Source: Flavobacteriaceae bacterium (GTDB lineage Bacteria > Bacteroidota > Bacteroidia > Flavobacteriales > Flavobacteriaceae). From it: 62,224 nucleotides of DNA. Made by a program: the position numbers and the translations under genes. Shown piece by piece: positions 53,301 to 61,981 of the stretch. Below the pieces are notes generated by a model. The model had not been told where the DNA came from. It saw only the letters and a program-made list of their open reading frames with translations, and ran no database searches. The stretch lies in contig QXYU01000010.1 of assembly GCA_009886755.1 (NCBI GenBank), positions 37,113-99,336 of the forward strand, given 5' to 3'. Position 1 is the first letter of the stretch, and each line of letters opens with the position of its first letter.

Positions 53301-54119
53301 ATGCTAAAGTTACCTAAAATTGGACTACCGGTCATTCTCATTGTATTGGCCCTCATGATTTTTGCTTCCAAATCCTCTATTAATATTGGGTATGGAGAAG
53401 CAGGCGTATTGTTCCGCACCTTTGGTGGTGGGGTTGTTACTGACGCTCCTCCATTGGGAGAAGGATTTCATATTATTGCCCCTTGGAATCGTGTGTATGT
53501 TTATAATGTCAAGCAGCAGGAATTCTTTGAAGGAAATATGCAGGTATTGTCCTCCAATGGTTTGGAGATATCCCTAGATGTTTCCGTTTTGTACCAACCC
53601 AACATCGACCGTTTGGGATTGTTGCACAGAACCAAAGGTGAAAACTATGTAAACATAGTCCTGATTCCTCAAATAAGAGCCGTGGCTCGTTCTATAGTAG
53701 GACGCTACACGCCTGAACAGCTTTATTCCACCAAACGGGATGCTATTCAAAATGAAATCTTTGAAGAAACGCAAAAGAATGTTGAGAGCCAACACATACA
53801 GGTGAATGCAGTTCTTGTGCGTGACGTAACGCTCCCTATGGCAATCAAAGAAGCCATCGAGCGAAAATTGCGCCAAGAACAAGAAGCGTTAGAGTATGAA
53901 TTTCGTTTAGCAAAAGCCAAGCAAGAAGCGGAAAGACAAAGAATTGATGCTGAAGGAAAGGCACGTGCCAATAAAATCCTTAGTGCTTCATTGACATCTA
54001 AAATTCTCCAAGAAAAAGGAATTGAAGCAACCCTAAAGTTGTCCGAATCTCCCAATAGCAAAGTCATTGTGATTGGTGGTGGGGATACTGGAATGCCGAT
54101 AATCTTAGGAAATAACTAA
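53301..54119 (+). CDS. Prohibitin/SPFH-domain membrane protein
   Basis: A 272-residue protein with one N-terminal membrane segment (about residues 6-25), an SPFH/band-7 domain (GEGFHIIAPWNRVYVYNVK, LSSNGLEISLDVSVLYQPN, RAVARSIVGRYTPEQLYSTK) and a charged C-terminal helix (about 185-240) that should form coiled coils. Prohibitin-like proteins build ring assemblies that organise membrane proteases and lipids. The ATG at 53301, 13 bases after fabG, was chosen; a longer frame overlaps fabG. Confidence 0.93.
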   Translation: MLKLPKIGLPVILIVLALMIFASKSSINIGYGEAGVLFRTFGGGVVTDAPPLGEGFHIIAPWNRVYVYNVKQQEFFEGNMQVLSSNGLEISLDVSVLYQPNIDRLGLLHRTKGENYVNIVLIPQIRAVARSIVGRYTPEQLYSTKRDAIQNEIFEETQKNVESQHIQVNAVLVRDVTLPMAIKEAIERKLRQEQEALEYEFRLAKAKQEAERQRIDAEGKARANKILSASLTSKILQEKGIEATLKLSESPNSKVIVIGGGDTGMPIILGNN

Positions 54120-54122
54120 TAA

Positions 54123-54156
54123 TATTTTTGATTGTTGCCGCAAAATTAGATATTTG
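54123..54156 (+). promoter_or_regulatory. Probable his operon promoter region
   Basis: TATTTTTG at 54123-54130 matches TAnnTTTG and would start transcription near 54137, giving the leader peptide a 25-base 5' end. The alternative is TTTG 54127-54130 as a -33 element with GATATTTG 54149-54156 (18-base spacer, one mismatch) as -7, which would make the leader peptide leaderless. Confidence 0.5.
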
Positions 54157-54161
54157 CACCA

Positions 54162-54197
54162 ATGAATTTAAAAACACATCATACACATCATTCCTAA
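54162..54197 (+). CDS. His operon leader peptide
   Basis: ATG at 54162 gives MNLKTHHTHHS and a TAA stop at 54195-54197. Four of eleven residues are histidine, in two HH pairs (54177-54182 and 54186-54191). The peptide lies between the promoter region and an intrinsic terminator in front of hisG. Its ribosome would sense charged histidine tRNA and so control termination, as in the leader peptides of enteric his operons. Confidence 0.85.
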   Translation: MNLKTHHTHHS

Positions 54198-54200
54198 ACG

Positions 54201-54249
54201 CTCAAACGTGCAGGATGTTGTTGTATGACACTCCATAGACCCGTTTGAG
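54201..54249 (+). promoter_or_regulatory. His attenuator: antiterminator pairing
   Basis: CTCAAACG (54201-54208), four bases after the leader stop codon, is the exact complement of CGTTTGAG (54242-54249), which contains most of the left arm of the terminator. When a ribosome waits at the His codons, this pairing can form and block the terminator. When it reaches the stop codon it covers 54201-54208 and the terminator forms. Confidence 0.75.
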
Positions 54250-54268
54250 CAATCAAACGGGTTTTTTT
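54240..54268 (+). terminator. Intrinsic terminator of the his attenuator
   Basis: CCCGTTTGA and TCAAACGGG form a 9-bp stem around a GCAA tetraloop, followed at once by seven T. It lies 13 bases before the hisG ATG, so it would stop transcription before the operon. It is the only strong intrinsic terminator seen in the window. Confidence 0.9.
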
Positions 54269-54281
54269 ATTAAAAACATTC

Positions 54282-55133
54282 ATGCTTAAAATAGCCATTC
54301 AAAAATCAGGACGTCTCAACGAAGACTCTTTCAAGCTTTTAAAAAGTTGTGGTATTTCCATAGACAACGGAAAAGACCAGCTGAAAGCCACCGCCCGGAA
54401 TTTCCCCTTAGAAGTATATTATCTCCGTAATGGGGATATTCCTCAGTATTTAAGAGATGGGGTAGTGGATCTTGCGATTGTAGGAGAAAATTTGCTGTTT
54501 GAAAAAGGGACAGATCTTAAAACACTACTTCCATTAGGCTTCTCCAAATGCCGGGTGTCAATTGCGATACCCAAAGAAGCTCCTTTTGACAACGTCAAAG
54601 ATTTAGCTGGCAAACGCATCGCTACATCTTATCCCAATACAGTTCAATCCTTTTTGGCTACTCAGAACATTGAAGCGGATTTACACATCATCAACGGGTC
54701 AGTAGAGATTGCCCCCAACATTGGTTTGGCCGATGCTATTTGCGACATTGTGTCCAGCGGGAGTACTTTGTTTAAGAACAATTTAAAAGAAGTTATTAAA
54801 ATTGTAGAATCCCAAGCTGTTTTGGTGCAGGGATCCCATGTGTCAGATGAAGCGAGTACCTTAATTGAAAAGCTTGTCTTTCGAATTTCAGCCGTATTAC
54901 GAGCTAAAGAATCTCGCTATATTTTATTGAATGCGCCCAATAATAAGATTCAGGCAATTAGTGATATCCTTCCCGTACTTAAAAGCCCAACGGTACTTCC
55001 ATTGGCACAAGAGGGGTGGAGTTCCTTACACTCCGTTATTGACGCCCATCGTTTTTGGGAGGTTATCGACGAGCTAAAAGCTGCAGGTGCAGAAGATATT
55101 TTGGTGTGCCCTATTGAAAAAATGGTCCTCTGA
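54282..55133 (+). CDS. hisG: ATP phosphoribosyltransferase
   Basis: HisG catalyses the first and feedback-controlled step of histidine synthesis. At 283 residues it is the long form, with a C-terminal regulatory domain (about 205-283), so it should not need HisZ. Blocks: MLKIAIQKSGRLNEDSF at the start, DLAIVGENLLFE and ADAICDIVSSGSTLF at the PRPP site. The stop overlaps the hisD start by one base (TGATG). Confidence 0.97.
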   Translation: MLKIAIQKSGRLNEDSFKLLKSCGISIDNGKDQLKATARNFPLEVYYLRNGDIPQYLRDGVVDLAIVGENLLFEKGTDLKTLLPLGFSKCRVSIAIPKEAPFDNVKDLAGKRIATSYPNTVQSFLATQNIEADLHIINGSVEIAPNIGLADAICDIVSSGSTLFKNNLKEVIKIVESQAVLVQGSHVSDEASTLIEKLVFRISAVLRAKESRYILLNAPNNKIQAISDILPVLKSPTVLPLAQEGWSSLHSVIDAHRFWEVIDELKAAGAEDILVCPIEKMVL

Positions 55134-56416
55134 TGCAGCAGTACACCAATCCTACACAAAACGAGTGGGAAGCGATCTGCCAGCGCCCTACTGCATCATT
55201 AGAAGCAATGATGCCAACCATAAAGTCCGTTTTTGACCGCGTGGCAGAAGAAGGAGATAGAGCACTCAGGGCTTATACTAAAGAATTTGATGGGGTGATT
55301 TGTGATTCTTTGTGTATAACCCAAGACCAAATATTAGCTGCGGTGGCGCAAATTCCAAACCCTCTAAAAGAAGCCATCCAACAAGCGCATCAAAATATTG
55401 AAACCTTTCACAAGGCTCAGCAGACAGAGCCTGTTCATGTTGAAACACAGGCAGGTGTCAAATGCTGGCAGCAAAAATACCCCATTGAAAAAGTAGGTTT
55501 ATACATTCCAGGAGGAACAGCTCCTTTGTTCTCTACCGTATTAATGCTAGCAATCCCAGCCAAGATTGCAGGCTGTCGTGAAATTGTTCTTTGTTCCCCA
55601 CCCCAAAAGAATGGTCAAATTGCACCAGAAGTGGTTTATACAGCACAACTGTGTGGTGTTACACAACTTTTCACTGTAGGTGGCGCACAAGCTATTGCAG
55701 CCATGGCATTAGGGACGGAATCCATTCCTCAGGTCGATAAATTATTTGGACCAGGCAATCAGTATGTTACCGCTGCGAAGCAATACGCAAGCCAAGGGAA
55801 AGCTGCGATCGATATGCCCGCTGGCCCTTCGGAGGTATTAATCGCCATTGATGCTACGGCTAATTTGGAATTTGTAGCGGCCGATTTGTTGTCCCAAGCA
55901 GAACACGGCGTTGACAGTCAGGTGGTTCTTGTAACCACAGCTCCTGATAAAATCCCCATTCTTGAAGAAATATTAAAACACCAGCTAAATGCTTTAGCAC
56001 GGAAGGAAATGGCTGCCAAAGCGCTTGGAAATTCAAAACTGATCAGTTTTAACGATTCGGAAACCGCCATTGCGTTTGTCAATGATTATGCGCCCGAGCA
56101 TTATATCATTAATGTTTCCGATACGCAGACCTACGTCAATGGTGTCCGTCATGCAGGTTCTGTATTTATTGGCCCCTATACCCCCGAAAGTGTAGGTGAT
56201 TATGCGTCTGGAACCAACCATACCTTGCCTACCAATGGCTATGCTCGCCAATATAGCGGGGTAAACTTGGATAGCTTTCTTAAAGCCATCACCTTTCAAG
56301 AAATCAGTGTTGAAGGAATCCAAGCTTTAGGCCCTGCTGTAGAAAAAATGGCTGCTGCAGAAGGTTTGGACGCACACAAAAATGCCGTAAGCCTGCGGTT
56401 AAAAAGTTTGTTATGA
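55133..56416 (+). CDS. hisD: Histidinol dehydrogenase
   Basis: HisD carries out the last two steps, histidinol to histidine. The 427 residues include EKVGLYIPGGTAPLFSTVLM, VDKLFGPGNQYVTAAKQYAS, MPAGPSEVLI, the zinc and catalytic residues in DLLSQAEHGVDSQV and FVNDYAPEHYIINV (paired Glu-His), and SGTNHTLPTNGYARQYSGV. Length is normal. It overlaps hisC by 4 bases. Confidence 0.98.
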   Translation: MQQYTNPTQNEWEAICQRPTASLEAMMPTIKSVFDRVAEEGDRALRAYTKEFDGVICDSLCITQDQILAAVAQIPNPLKEAIQQAHQNIETFHKAQQTEPVHVETQAGVKCWQQKYPIEKVGLYIPGGTAPLFSTVLMLAIPAKIAGCREIVLCSPPQKNGQIAPEVVYTAQLCGVTQLFTVGGAQAIAAMALGTESIPQVDKLFGPGNQYVTAAKQYASQGKAAIDMPAGPSEVLIAIDATANLEFVAADLLSQAEHGVDSQVVLVTTAPDKIPILEEILKHQLNALARKEMAAKALGNSKLISFNDSETAIAFVNDYAPEHYIINVSDTQTYVNGVRHAGSVFIGPYTPESVGDYASGTNHTLPTNGYARQYSGVNLDSFLKAITFQEISVEGIQALGPAVEKMAAAEGLDAHKNAVSLRLKSLL

Positions 56417-57447
56417 AGAATTACCTCCGAAAACATCTGCAAAACCATGCGATTTATCAGTCGGCACGACAAGAGTTCACAGAGGGCGCAAAAGAGATGA
56501 TTCTTTTGGATGCAAATGAAAATCCTTTTGACTGGCCCTATAATCGCTACCCAGATCCCATGCAACAAAAGTTGCGATCTAAAATATGTGAATGGCGCCA
56601 AGTAAAACCTGATGAACTTTATCTAGCCAATGGAAGTGATGAAATCATCAACCAGTTGATTTTGGCCTTTTGTGAACCCGGAGAAGAAGAAATATTGATC
56701 TGTCCACCCACATTTGGGATGTATAAGGTTGCTGCCCAGTTGTACCAGGTGGATTTATGTGAAGTTCCACTGACTAAAACCTTCCAACTGGATATGCCAG
56801 CCCTTGAGGCAGCCATCAAACCGCATTCAAAACTTTGTTTTATCCCTACACCTAACAATCCTACAGGCAATCGTTTTGCGACCGAGGATTTACAGCAACT
56901 TGCGCGCCTTTTTCCCGGCATTCTTGTGATTGATGAAGCCTATGCTGAGTTTAGTCCAGAGGTGTCAACCTTAAGTTGGCAGGCTGAGTATCCGAATGTA
57001 TTGGTGCTTCAAACCTTTTCCAAAGCCCAGGGGATGGCTGGAGCTCGTTTGGGAATGGCATTTGGACACAAAACAATTATGGAAGGACTGCACAAGGTTA
57101 AAGGCCCTTACAATCTAAATGACCTAACGCTGGATGCGGTCTGTGATCAGATCGAAAATCAGCAAGATCGTGTTAAGGAAATGGTGGTTTTAATGACCCG
57201 AGAACGAGAACGAATAGTTGCTGCCATAGAAGACCTTCCTTATATTAAAACAATTTTTCCTTCGGATGCCAACTTTTTTATGATCCGTGTTGATGACAGT
57301 CAATTGCGCTATCAACAATTGCTGGATCACAGCATTGTTGTACGAAATGCCTCAAAAAACATTTTGTGTGATAACTGTCTGCGCATCAGTATTGGTACGG
57401 TATCCGAAAACAACCAATTGATTAAGGTTCTAAGAACGCTACTATAA
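56413..57447 (+). CDS. hisC: Histidinol-phosphate aminotransferase
   Basis: A 344-residue pyridoxal-phosphate aminotransferase of fold type I. The start ILLDANENPFDWPYNRYPDP and LANGSDEIINQLI are typical of HisC; the cofactor lysine is in LQTFSKAQGMAGARLGMA. It overlaps hisD by 4 bases. The gap of 113 bases to hisB holds competing hairpins. Confidence 0.97.
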   Translation: MKNYLRKHLQNHAIYQSARQEFTEGAKEMILLDANENPFDWPYNRYPDPMQQKLRSKICEWRQVKPDELYLANGSDEIINQLILAFCEPGEEEILICPPTFGMYKVAAQLYQVDLCEVPLTKTFQLDMPALEAAIKPHSKLCFIPTPNNPTGNRFATEDLQQLARLFPGILVIDEAYAEFSPEVSTLSWQAEYPNVLVLQTFSKAQGMAGARLGMAFGHKTIMEGLHKVKGPYNLNDLTLDAVCDQIENQQDRVKEMVVLMTRERERIVAAIEDLPYIKTIFPSDANFFMIRVDDSQLRYQQLLDHSIVVRNASKNILCDNCLRISIGTVSENNQLIKVLRTLL

Positions 57448-57455
57448 CTATGAAA

Positions 57456-57513
57456 GCCCATAATCTGCCTGTCGGAAGACAGGTGGGCATTTAATACAGC
57501 ATACCAATGCCCA
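57456..57513 (+). promoter_or_regulatory. Two competing hairpins between hisC and hisB
   Basis: One fold has an inner CCTGTC-GGAA-GACAGG hairpin (57468-57483) extended by GCCCA (57456-57460) pairing with TGGGC (57484-57488). A second fold pairs TGGGCAT (57484-57490) with ATGCCCA (57507-57513). Both need the same TGGGC bases, so they exclude each other. No T tract follows. It could also be a small dispersed palindromic repeat. Confidence 0.45.
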
Positions 57514-57560
57514 TCGAAATGACTAAAGTTTTAATAATAACTACTTACATTTTTTAACAA

Positions 57561-58694
57561 ATGAGAAAGGTACTTTTTATCGATCGAGATGGAACGCTTG
57601 TAAAGGAGCCTCCAGTAGATTATCAACTCGATACTTTTGAGAAGCTGGAATTCTATCCTGACGCATTAATATTTCTCTCCAAAATTGCTCGCGAGCTTGA
57701 TTTTGAACTGGTTATGGTGAGCAATCAAGACGGTTTGGGTACCGATAGCTTCCCTGAGGACCACTTTTGGCCTGTACATAATTTAATGATGCAAACCTTT
57801 GAAGGAGTGGGGGTTCGCTTTGATAAGGTTTTAATCGATAAAAGTTTTCCGGAAGAGAATGCTCCTACCCGCAAACCAAGAATTGGGTTGCTAAATGAGT
57901 ACTTAGACAGTGCTGCCTATAATCTCAAGGAGTCTTTTGTGATAGGGGATCGTCCCACGGACATGCAATTGGCGTTAAATCTCGGATGCCAAGGAATCTA
58001 TATGGGTACGGAAACGGCTCCGGGGCAGGAAGAACTGAATGACTCTGAATGGCAAGATGCCGTAGGATTATCTACATTGAGTTGGGAAGCCATTTATCGC
58101 TATTTAAAACTAGAAAGCAGGCTTATTACTTGGGAACGAAACACCAAGGAAACGAAAATTTCTCTAAAACTAAACCTTGACGGTACGGGTAAAAGCACTA
58201 TCGATACAGGGATTGCTTTTTTTGATCACATGCTCGATCAACTGTCGCGGCATGGGCAAATGGACTTAGAACTCAAAGTAAAAGGGGATTTGGAGGTAGA
58301 TGAACACCACACCATCGAAGATACTGCCCTGGCTTTAGGAGAAGCTTTTGATGGCGCTATAGGCGATAAAATGGGAATGGAGCGTTATGGCTTTTGTCTG
58401 CCCATGGATGATTGCCTAGCACAGGTAGCTATTGATTTTGGAGGACGTCCTTGGTTGGTTTGGGAAGCCGCTTTTAAACGAGAATATGTTGGGAAGATGC
58501 CCACAGAGATGTTCATGCACTTTTTTAAATCTTTTTCAGATGCTGCACGAGCCAATTTAAATATCAAAGCTGAGGGGCAAAATGAGCACCATAAGATAGA
58601 AGCGATTTTTAAAGCTTTTGCTAAATCCATAAAAATGGCGATAAAACGTGATCCAGAAAAGCGAATTTTGCCCTCAACCAAAGGACTACTTTAA
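57561..58694 (+). CDS. hisB: Bifunctional histidinol-phosphatase / imidazoleglycerol-phosphate dehydratase
   Basis: A 377-residue fusion. The N-terminal HAD phosphatase (about 1-170) starts [14 protein letters not shown] with the catalytic aspartates Asp8 and Asp10, and has [12 protein letters not shown]. The C-terminal dehydratase (about 185-377) has the manganese-binding repeats [33 protein letters not shown] and [14 protein letters not shown]. The fused form is usual in enteric bacteria and in this phylum. Confidence 0.97.
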   Translation: MRKVLFIDRDGTLVKEPPVDYQLDTFEKLEFYPDALIFLSKIARELDFELVMVSNQDGLGTDSFPEDHFWPVHNLMMQTFEGVGVRFDKVLIDKSFPEENAPTRKPRIGLLNEYLDSAAYNLKESFVIGDRPTDMQLALNLGCQGIYMGTETAPGQEELNDSEWQDAVGLSTLSWEAIYRYLKLESRLITWERNTKETKISLKLNLDGTGKSTIDTGIAFFDHMLDQLSRHGQMDLELKVKGDLEVDEHHTIEDTALALGEAFDGAIGDKMGMERYGFCLPMDDCLAQVAIDFGGRPWLVWEAAFKREYVGKMPTEMFMHFFKSFSDAARANLNIKAEGQNEHHKIEAIFKAFAKSIKMAIKRDPEKRILPSTKGLL

Positions 58695-58711
58695 TTGAAA
58701 AAGCAAAACAA

Positions 58712-59296
58712 ATGAAAGTTGTCATTTTGGATTACGGTGCTGGAAATGTTCGAAGTGTAGCCTTTGCCTTAGAGCGACTGGGGGTAGATGCAATACTCAC
58801 AGCCGATCCCGAAAGCATTAAAAATGCCGATCGAGTGATTTTTCCTGGACAAGGGGAAGCACGCATGGCTATGCAAAAACTCGCCGCTTCAGGTTTGGAG
58901 CAAATTCTTCCGAAATTGAAACAGCCCGTACTGGGTATTTGTTTGGGAATGCAACTGTTATTTGAGAGTACCGAAGAAGGGAACACCAAGGGTTTGGGGA
59001 TTATCCCTGGCGCGGTAAAACGCTTTTCCTCTGGTAAAATTCCCCAGATGGGATGGAATACCCTCTTTGACTTGCAGGGACCCCTTTTTGAGGGTATTCA
59101 TGAAAACGACTATATGTATCTTGTACATAGTTATTTCGCTCCATTGGTGGCGGAAACAACCGCTACAGCTCATTATGGATTAAACTACAGTGTAGCCGTT
59201 CAAAAGAATAATTTTGTAGGGGTTCAGTTTCACCCTGAAAAAAGCGGTAAAGCGGGACAACGCTTGTTGCGAAATTTTTTAAACTGGAACAAATGA
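58712..59296 (+). CDS. hisH: Imidazole glycerol phosphate synthase, glutaminase subunit
   Basis: The 194-residue class I glutamine amidotransferase that feeds ammonia to HisF. The nucleophile is in LGICLGMQLLFE, and His-Glu are in GVQFHPEKSG. The opening VVILDYGAGNVRSV is standard. It lies 17 bases after hisB. Confidence 0.97.
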   Translation: MKVVILDYGAGNVRSVAFALERLGVDAILTADPESIKNADRVIFPGQGEARMAMQKLAASGLEQILPKLKQPVLGICLGMQLLFESTEEGNTKGLGIIPGAVKRFSSGKIPQMGWNTLFDLQGPLFEGIHENDYMYLVHSYFAPLVAETTATAHYGLNYSVAVQKNNFVGVQFHPEKSGKAGQRLLRNFLNWNK

Positions 59297-59337
59297 AAAA
59301 TACTGTTATTACACGAATACAAATAAAAGCCTAACCA

Positions 59338-60057
59338 ATGAAAATCATACCCGCAATTGATATTATTGATGGTAAATGTGTTCGTCTTTCCCAGGGAGAC
59401 TATGCCACGCAGAAGGTCTACAGTGAAGACCCTTTGGAGATGGCCAAACAATTTGAAGATCACGGAATTCAGTACTTGCATCTTGTGGATTTGGATGGTG
59501 CTAAGGCCAAGCAAATTGTGAATTATAATATTTTGGAGCGTTTGGCAACCCATACAGATTTACACATCGATTTCGGTGGCGGGCTTAAATCGGACGATGA
59601 TCTTCGAATCGCCTTTGAATGTGGAGCCAGTCAAGTGACTGGAGGCAGTATAGCTGTGCAAGAGAAGGCTACTTTTCTCCGATGGTTGGAAACCTATGGA
59701 CCGGATAAAATCATCTTAGGAGCCGATGCACGAAATGAAAAAATAGCAACCGGGGGTTGGTTGGAAACCTCTGACCTTGATTTGCTTCCATTCCTGGAAG
59801 ACTATTTTGCCCATGGAATTCAACAGGTGATTTGCACCGACATAAGTAAGGACGGTATGTTGGAAGGGCCTTCAGTGGTTTTGTATCAAAAAATACGAAA
59901 GGCATTCCCAGATTTAAAATTAGTAGCCTCGGGAGGGGTGAGCGATTTGAAAGATTTAGAAATTCTGACTGATATTGGATGCCACGCAGCCATTGTAGGA
60001 AAGGCTTTCTATGAAAACCGAATTACCTTTAAGGATCTCACTACATTTATCCACTAA
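59338..60057 (+). CDS. hisA: Phosphoribosylformimino-AICAR-phosphate isomerase (HisA)
   Basis: A 239-residue (beta-alpha)8 barrel. The catalytic aspartates are in [19 protein letters not shown] at the first strand and [16 protein letters not shown] at the fifth; phosphate-binding glycines are in [12 protein letters not shown] and LVASGGVSD. It overlaps the DinB-like gene by one base (TAATG). Confidence 0.97.
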   Translation: MKIIPAIDIIDGKCVRLSQGDYATQKVYSEDPLEMAKQFEDHGIQYLHLVDLDGAKAKQIVNYNILERLATHTDLHIDFGGGLKSDDDLRIAFECGASQVTGGSIAVQEKATFLRWLETYGPDKIILGADARNEKIATGGWLETSDLDLLPFLEDYFAHGIQQVICTDISKDGMLEGPSVVLYQKIRKAFPDLKLVASGGVSDLKDLEILTDIGCHAAIVGKAFYENRITFKDLTTFIH

Positions 60058-60569
60058 TGGAAAGTCAATTTTGCCAGCATTTTAAAGCCAGCTGTTATTT
60101 CCGAATACAGGAAGCCACGCGTATGTTAGACATCGCCTTGTCGAAACTAAGCCCGAAGCAGCTGTGGGAGCGTCCCAATGAAAACAGCTTAAGCATCGGG
60201 AATCAATTATTACATCTCAAAGGAAACATTACGCAATACATTATTTCCACTTTGGGACAACAAGCCGATATCCGAAATCGTGACTTGGAATTTGACATCC
60301 GAGAAGGGATGGACTTGGAAACACTTTGGAATGATTTAAAGAATACCCTTGAAACAGCAAAGACCTGCATTCAAAAATGCCCAGAAGCACTATTGTTAAA
60401 AGAACATTCCGTTCAGGGATTTGACTTGAGTGGTGTTGATGTAGCCCTTCATGCCGTAGAGCATTTGTCGTATCATACAGGACAGGTAGCTTTTTGGGTA
60501 AAACAGTTAACCAATGCCCCCTTGGGGTTTTATGAGGGGATGGATTTAAACACAAAAAATAAAAGCTAA
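60057..60569 (+). CDS. DinB-like four-helix protein inside the his operon
   Basis: A 170-residue protein of the DinB/YfiT fold. The metal-binding histidines are likely in [15 protein letters not shown] (about residue 55) and [19 protein letters not shown] (about 135-145). DinB proteins are metal-dependent enzymes or thiol transferases of varied function. It starts on the stop codon of hisA and ends on the start codon of hisF (TAATG at both ends), so it is firmly embedded in the operon. It has no known role in histidine synthesis. Confidence 0.85.
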   Translation: MESQFCQHFKASCYFRIQEATRMLDIALSKLSPKQLWERPNENSLSIGNQLLHLKGNITQYIISTLGQQADIRNRDLEFDIREGMDLETLWNDLKNTLETAKTCIQKCPEALLLKEHSVQGFDLSGVDVALHAVEHLSYHTGQVAFWVKQLTNAPLGFYEGMDLNTKNKS

Positions 60570-61324
60570 TGCTCTGTAAGCGAATAATCCCTTGTTTAGA
60601 CATTAAGGACGGCCGGACAGTCAAAGGTGTCAATTTTGTGAATCTAAGAGACGCAGGGGATCCCGTTGAATTGGCGCAACAGTATGCAGAAGAAGGGGCT
60701 GATGAATTGGTATTTCTTGACATCTCCGCTACAGAACAGCGTCGAAAGACTTTGGTGGAGCTGGTTGAAAAAGTAGCTCGAGCCATCGATATTCCTTTTA
60801 CCGTGGGAGGAGGTATTTCAACTGTAGAAGATGTTCATTTACTCTTGCAACATGGAGCTGACAAGGTGTCTGTGAACTCTGCAGCCGTTAAACGCCCAGA
60901 ACTTATCGATGAAATCGCTTTAACCTTTGGGAGTCAATGCTTGGTTGTTGCTATCGATGCCAAGCAAATTGACAAACAATGGAAGGTTCATTTGGTAGGG
61001 GGGAAGGTGCCTACAGAAATAGATCTTTTTGAATGGGCAAAGACAGTGGAGGAAAGAGGTGCTGGTGAAATTCTCTTTACTTCAATGGATCATGATGGCA
61101 CCAAAAATGGATTTGCCAATGCTGCTTTGGCACAGCTTTCTGAATCACGGCAGATTCCTATTATAGCTTCTGGGGGCGCCGGAAATATATCCCATTTTTC
61201 AGCCACATTTATTCATGGAAAAGCAGATGCCGCCCTTGCTGCAAGTGTTTTTCATTTCGGGAAAATACCCATTCACAAACTCAAAGCAGCCTTAAAAGAC
61301 AATCAAATTCCAGTACGACTATGA
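60569..61324 (+). CDS. hisF: Imidazole glycerol phosphate synthase, cyclase subunit
   Basis: The 251-residue barrel that closes the imidazole ring. Catalytic aspartates are in [17 protein letters not shown] and [15 protein letters not shown]; phosphate sites are in FTVGGGIST and IIASGGAGN. It is coupled to the DinB-like gene and overlaps hisIE by 4 bases. Confidence 0.98.
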   Translation: MLCKRIIPCLDIKDGRTVKGVNFVNLRDAGDPVELAQQYAEEGADELVFLDISATEQRRKTLVELVEKVARAIDIPFTVGGGISTVEDVHLLLQHGADKVSVNSAAVKRPELIDEIALTFGSQCLVVAIDAKQIDKQWKVHLVGGKVPTEIDLFEWAKTVEERGAGEILFTSMDHDGTKNGFANAALAQLSESRQIPIIASGGAGNISHFSATFIHGKADAALAASVFHFGKIPIHKLKAALKDNQIPVRL

Positions 61325-61920
61325 CCCAACCTAATTTTAATAAATCCTCCGATGGCTTATTGCCTGCTATTGTACAGGATGCCGACACGCAAAAAATATT
61401 GATGCTTGGCTATATGAATGCCGAGGCGTGGGAACAAACTCAAAAAAGTAGTTTGGTGACTTTTTTTAGCCGAAGTAAGAATCGCCTTTGGACCAAAGGA
61501 GAAGAAAGTGAGAATCACTTGACTTTTGTCAGCGGGGCTTTGGATTGTGATCAAGACACTTTTTTAATCAAAGCGCATCCCAAAGGGCCAATCTGCCATA
61601 CAGGAACGGATACGTGTTGGGGGGAGGCCAATAGTCCTTCCTTTGGTTTTTTAACCGAATTGGAGAACACCATCCAATCCCGAAGGGAAAATCCAGATAC
61701 AGAAAGTTATGTGGCAGATTTATTCAAAAAAGGAATCAATAAAATCGCACAGAAGGTAGGGGAGGAAGCCGTAGAAACCGTTATTGAAGCCAAGGACGAT
61801 AATGAAAGTTTATTCCTGAATGAAAGTGCTGATTTATTATTTCATTATTTGATTTTACTGCAAGCCAAAGGCTATCGCTTGAAAGACATTGTTGCGGTAT
61901 TGGAAGGGCGCAAAAAATAA
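61321..61920 (+). CDS. hisIE: Bifunctional phosphoribosyl-AMP cyclohydrolase / phosphoribosyl-ATP pyrophosphatase
   Basis: A 199-residue fusion for the second and third steps. The HisI half (about 1-110) has [29 protein letters not shown], the zinc cysteine in [10 protein letters not shown] and CHTGTDTCW. The HisE half (about 110-199) has [20 protein letters not shown] and [11 protein letters not shown]. It ends the operon; no strong terminator follows, only a weak long-loop inverted repeat. Confidence 0.97.
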   Translation: MTQPNFNKSSDGLLPAIVQDADTQKILMLGYMNAEAWEQTQKSSLVTFFSRSKNRLWTKGEESENHLTFVSGALDCDQDTFLIKAHPKGPICHTGTDTCWGEANSPSFGFLTELENTIQSRRENPDTESYVADLFKKGINKIAQKVGEEAVETVIEAKDDNESLFLNESADLLFHYLILLQAKGYRLKDIVAVLEGRKK

Positions 61921-61981
61921 TAAAACCTGCAGATGTAGTTTAAAAGTTTTATCGGCCAGCCGCAAAAGATGGTATTTGTAT

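Noticed and set aside
61915-61955. Inverted repeat ATAAAAC/GTTTTAT after hisIE as a terminator
   Set aside because: A 20-base loop and an AT-only stem with no T tract make it too weak to support.
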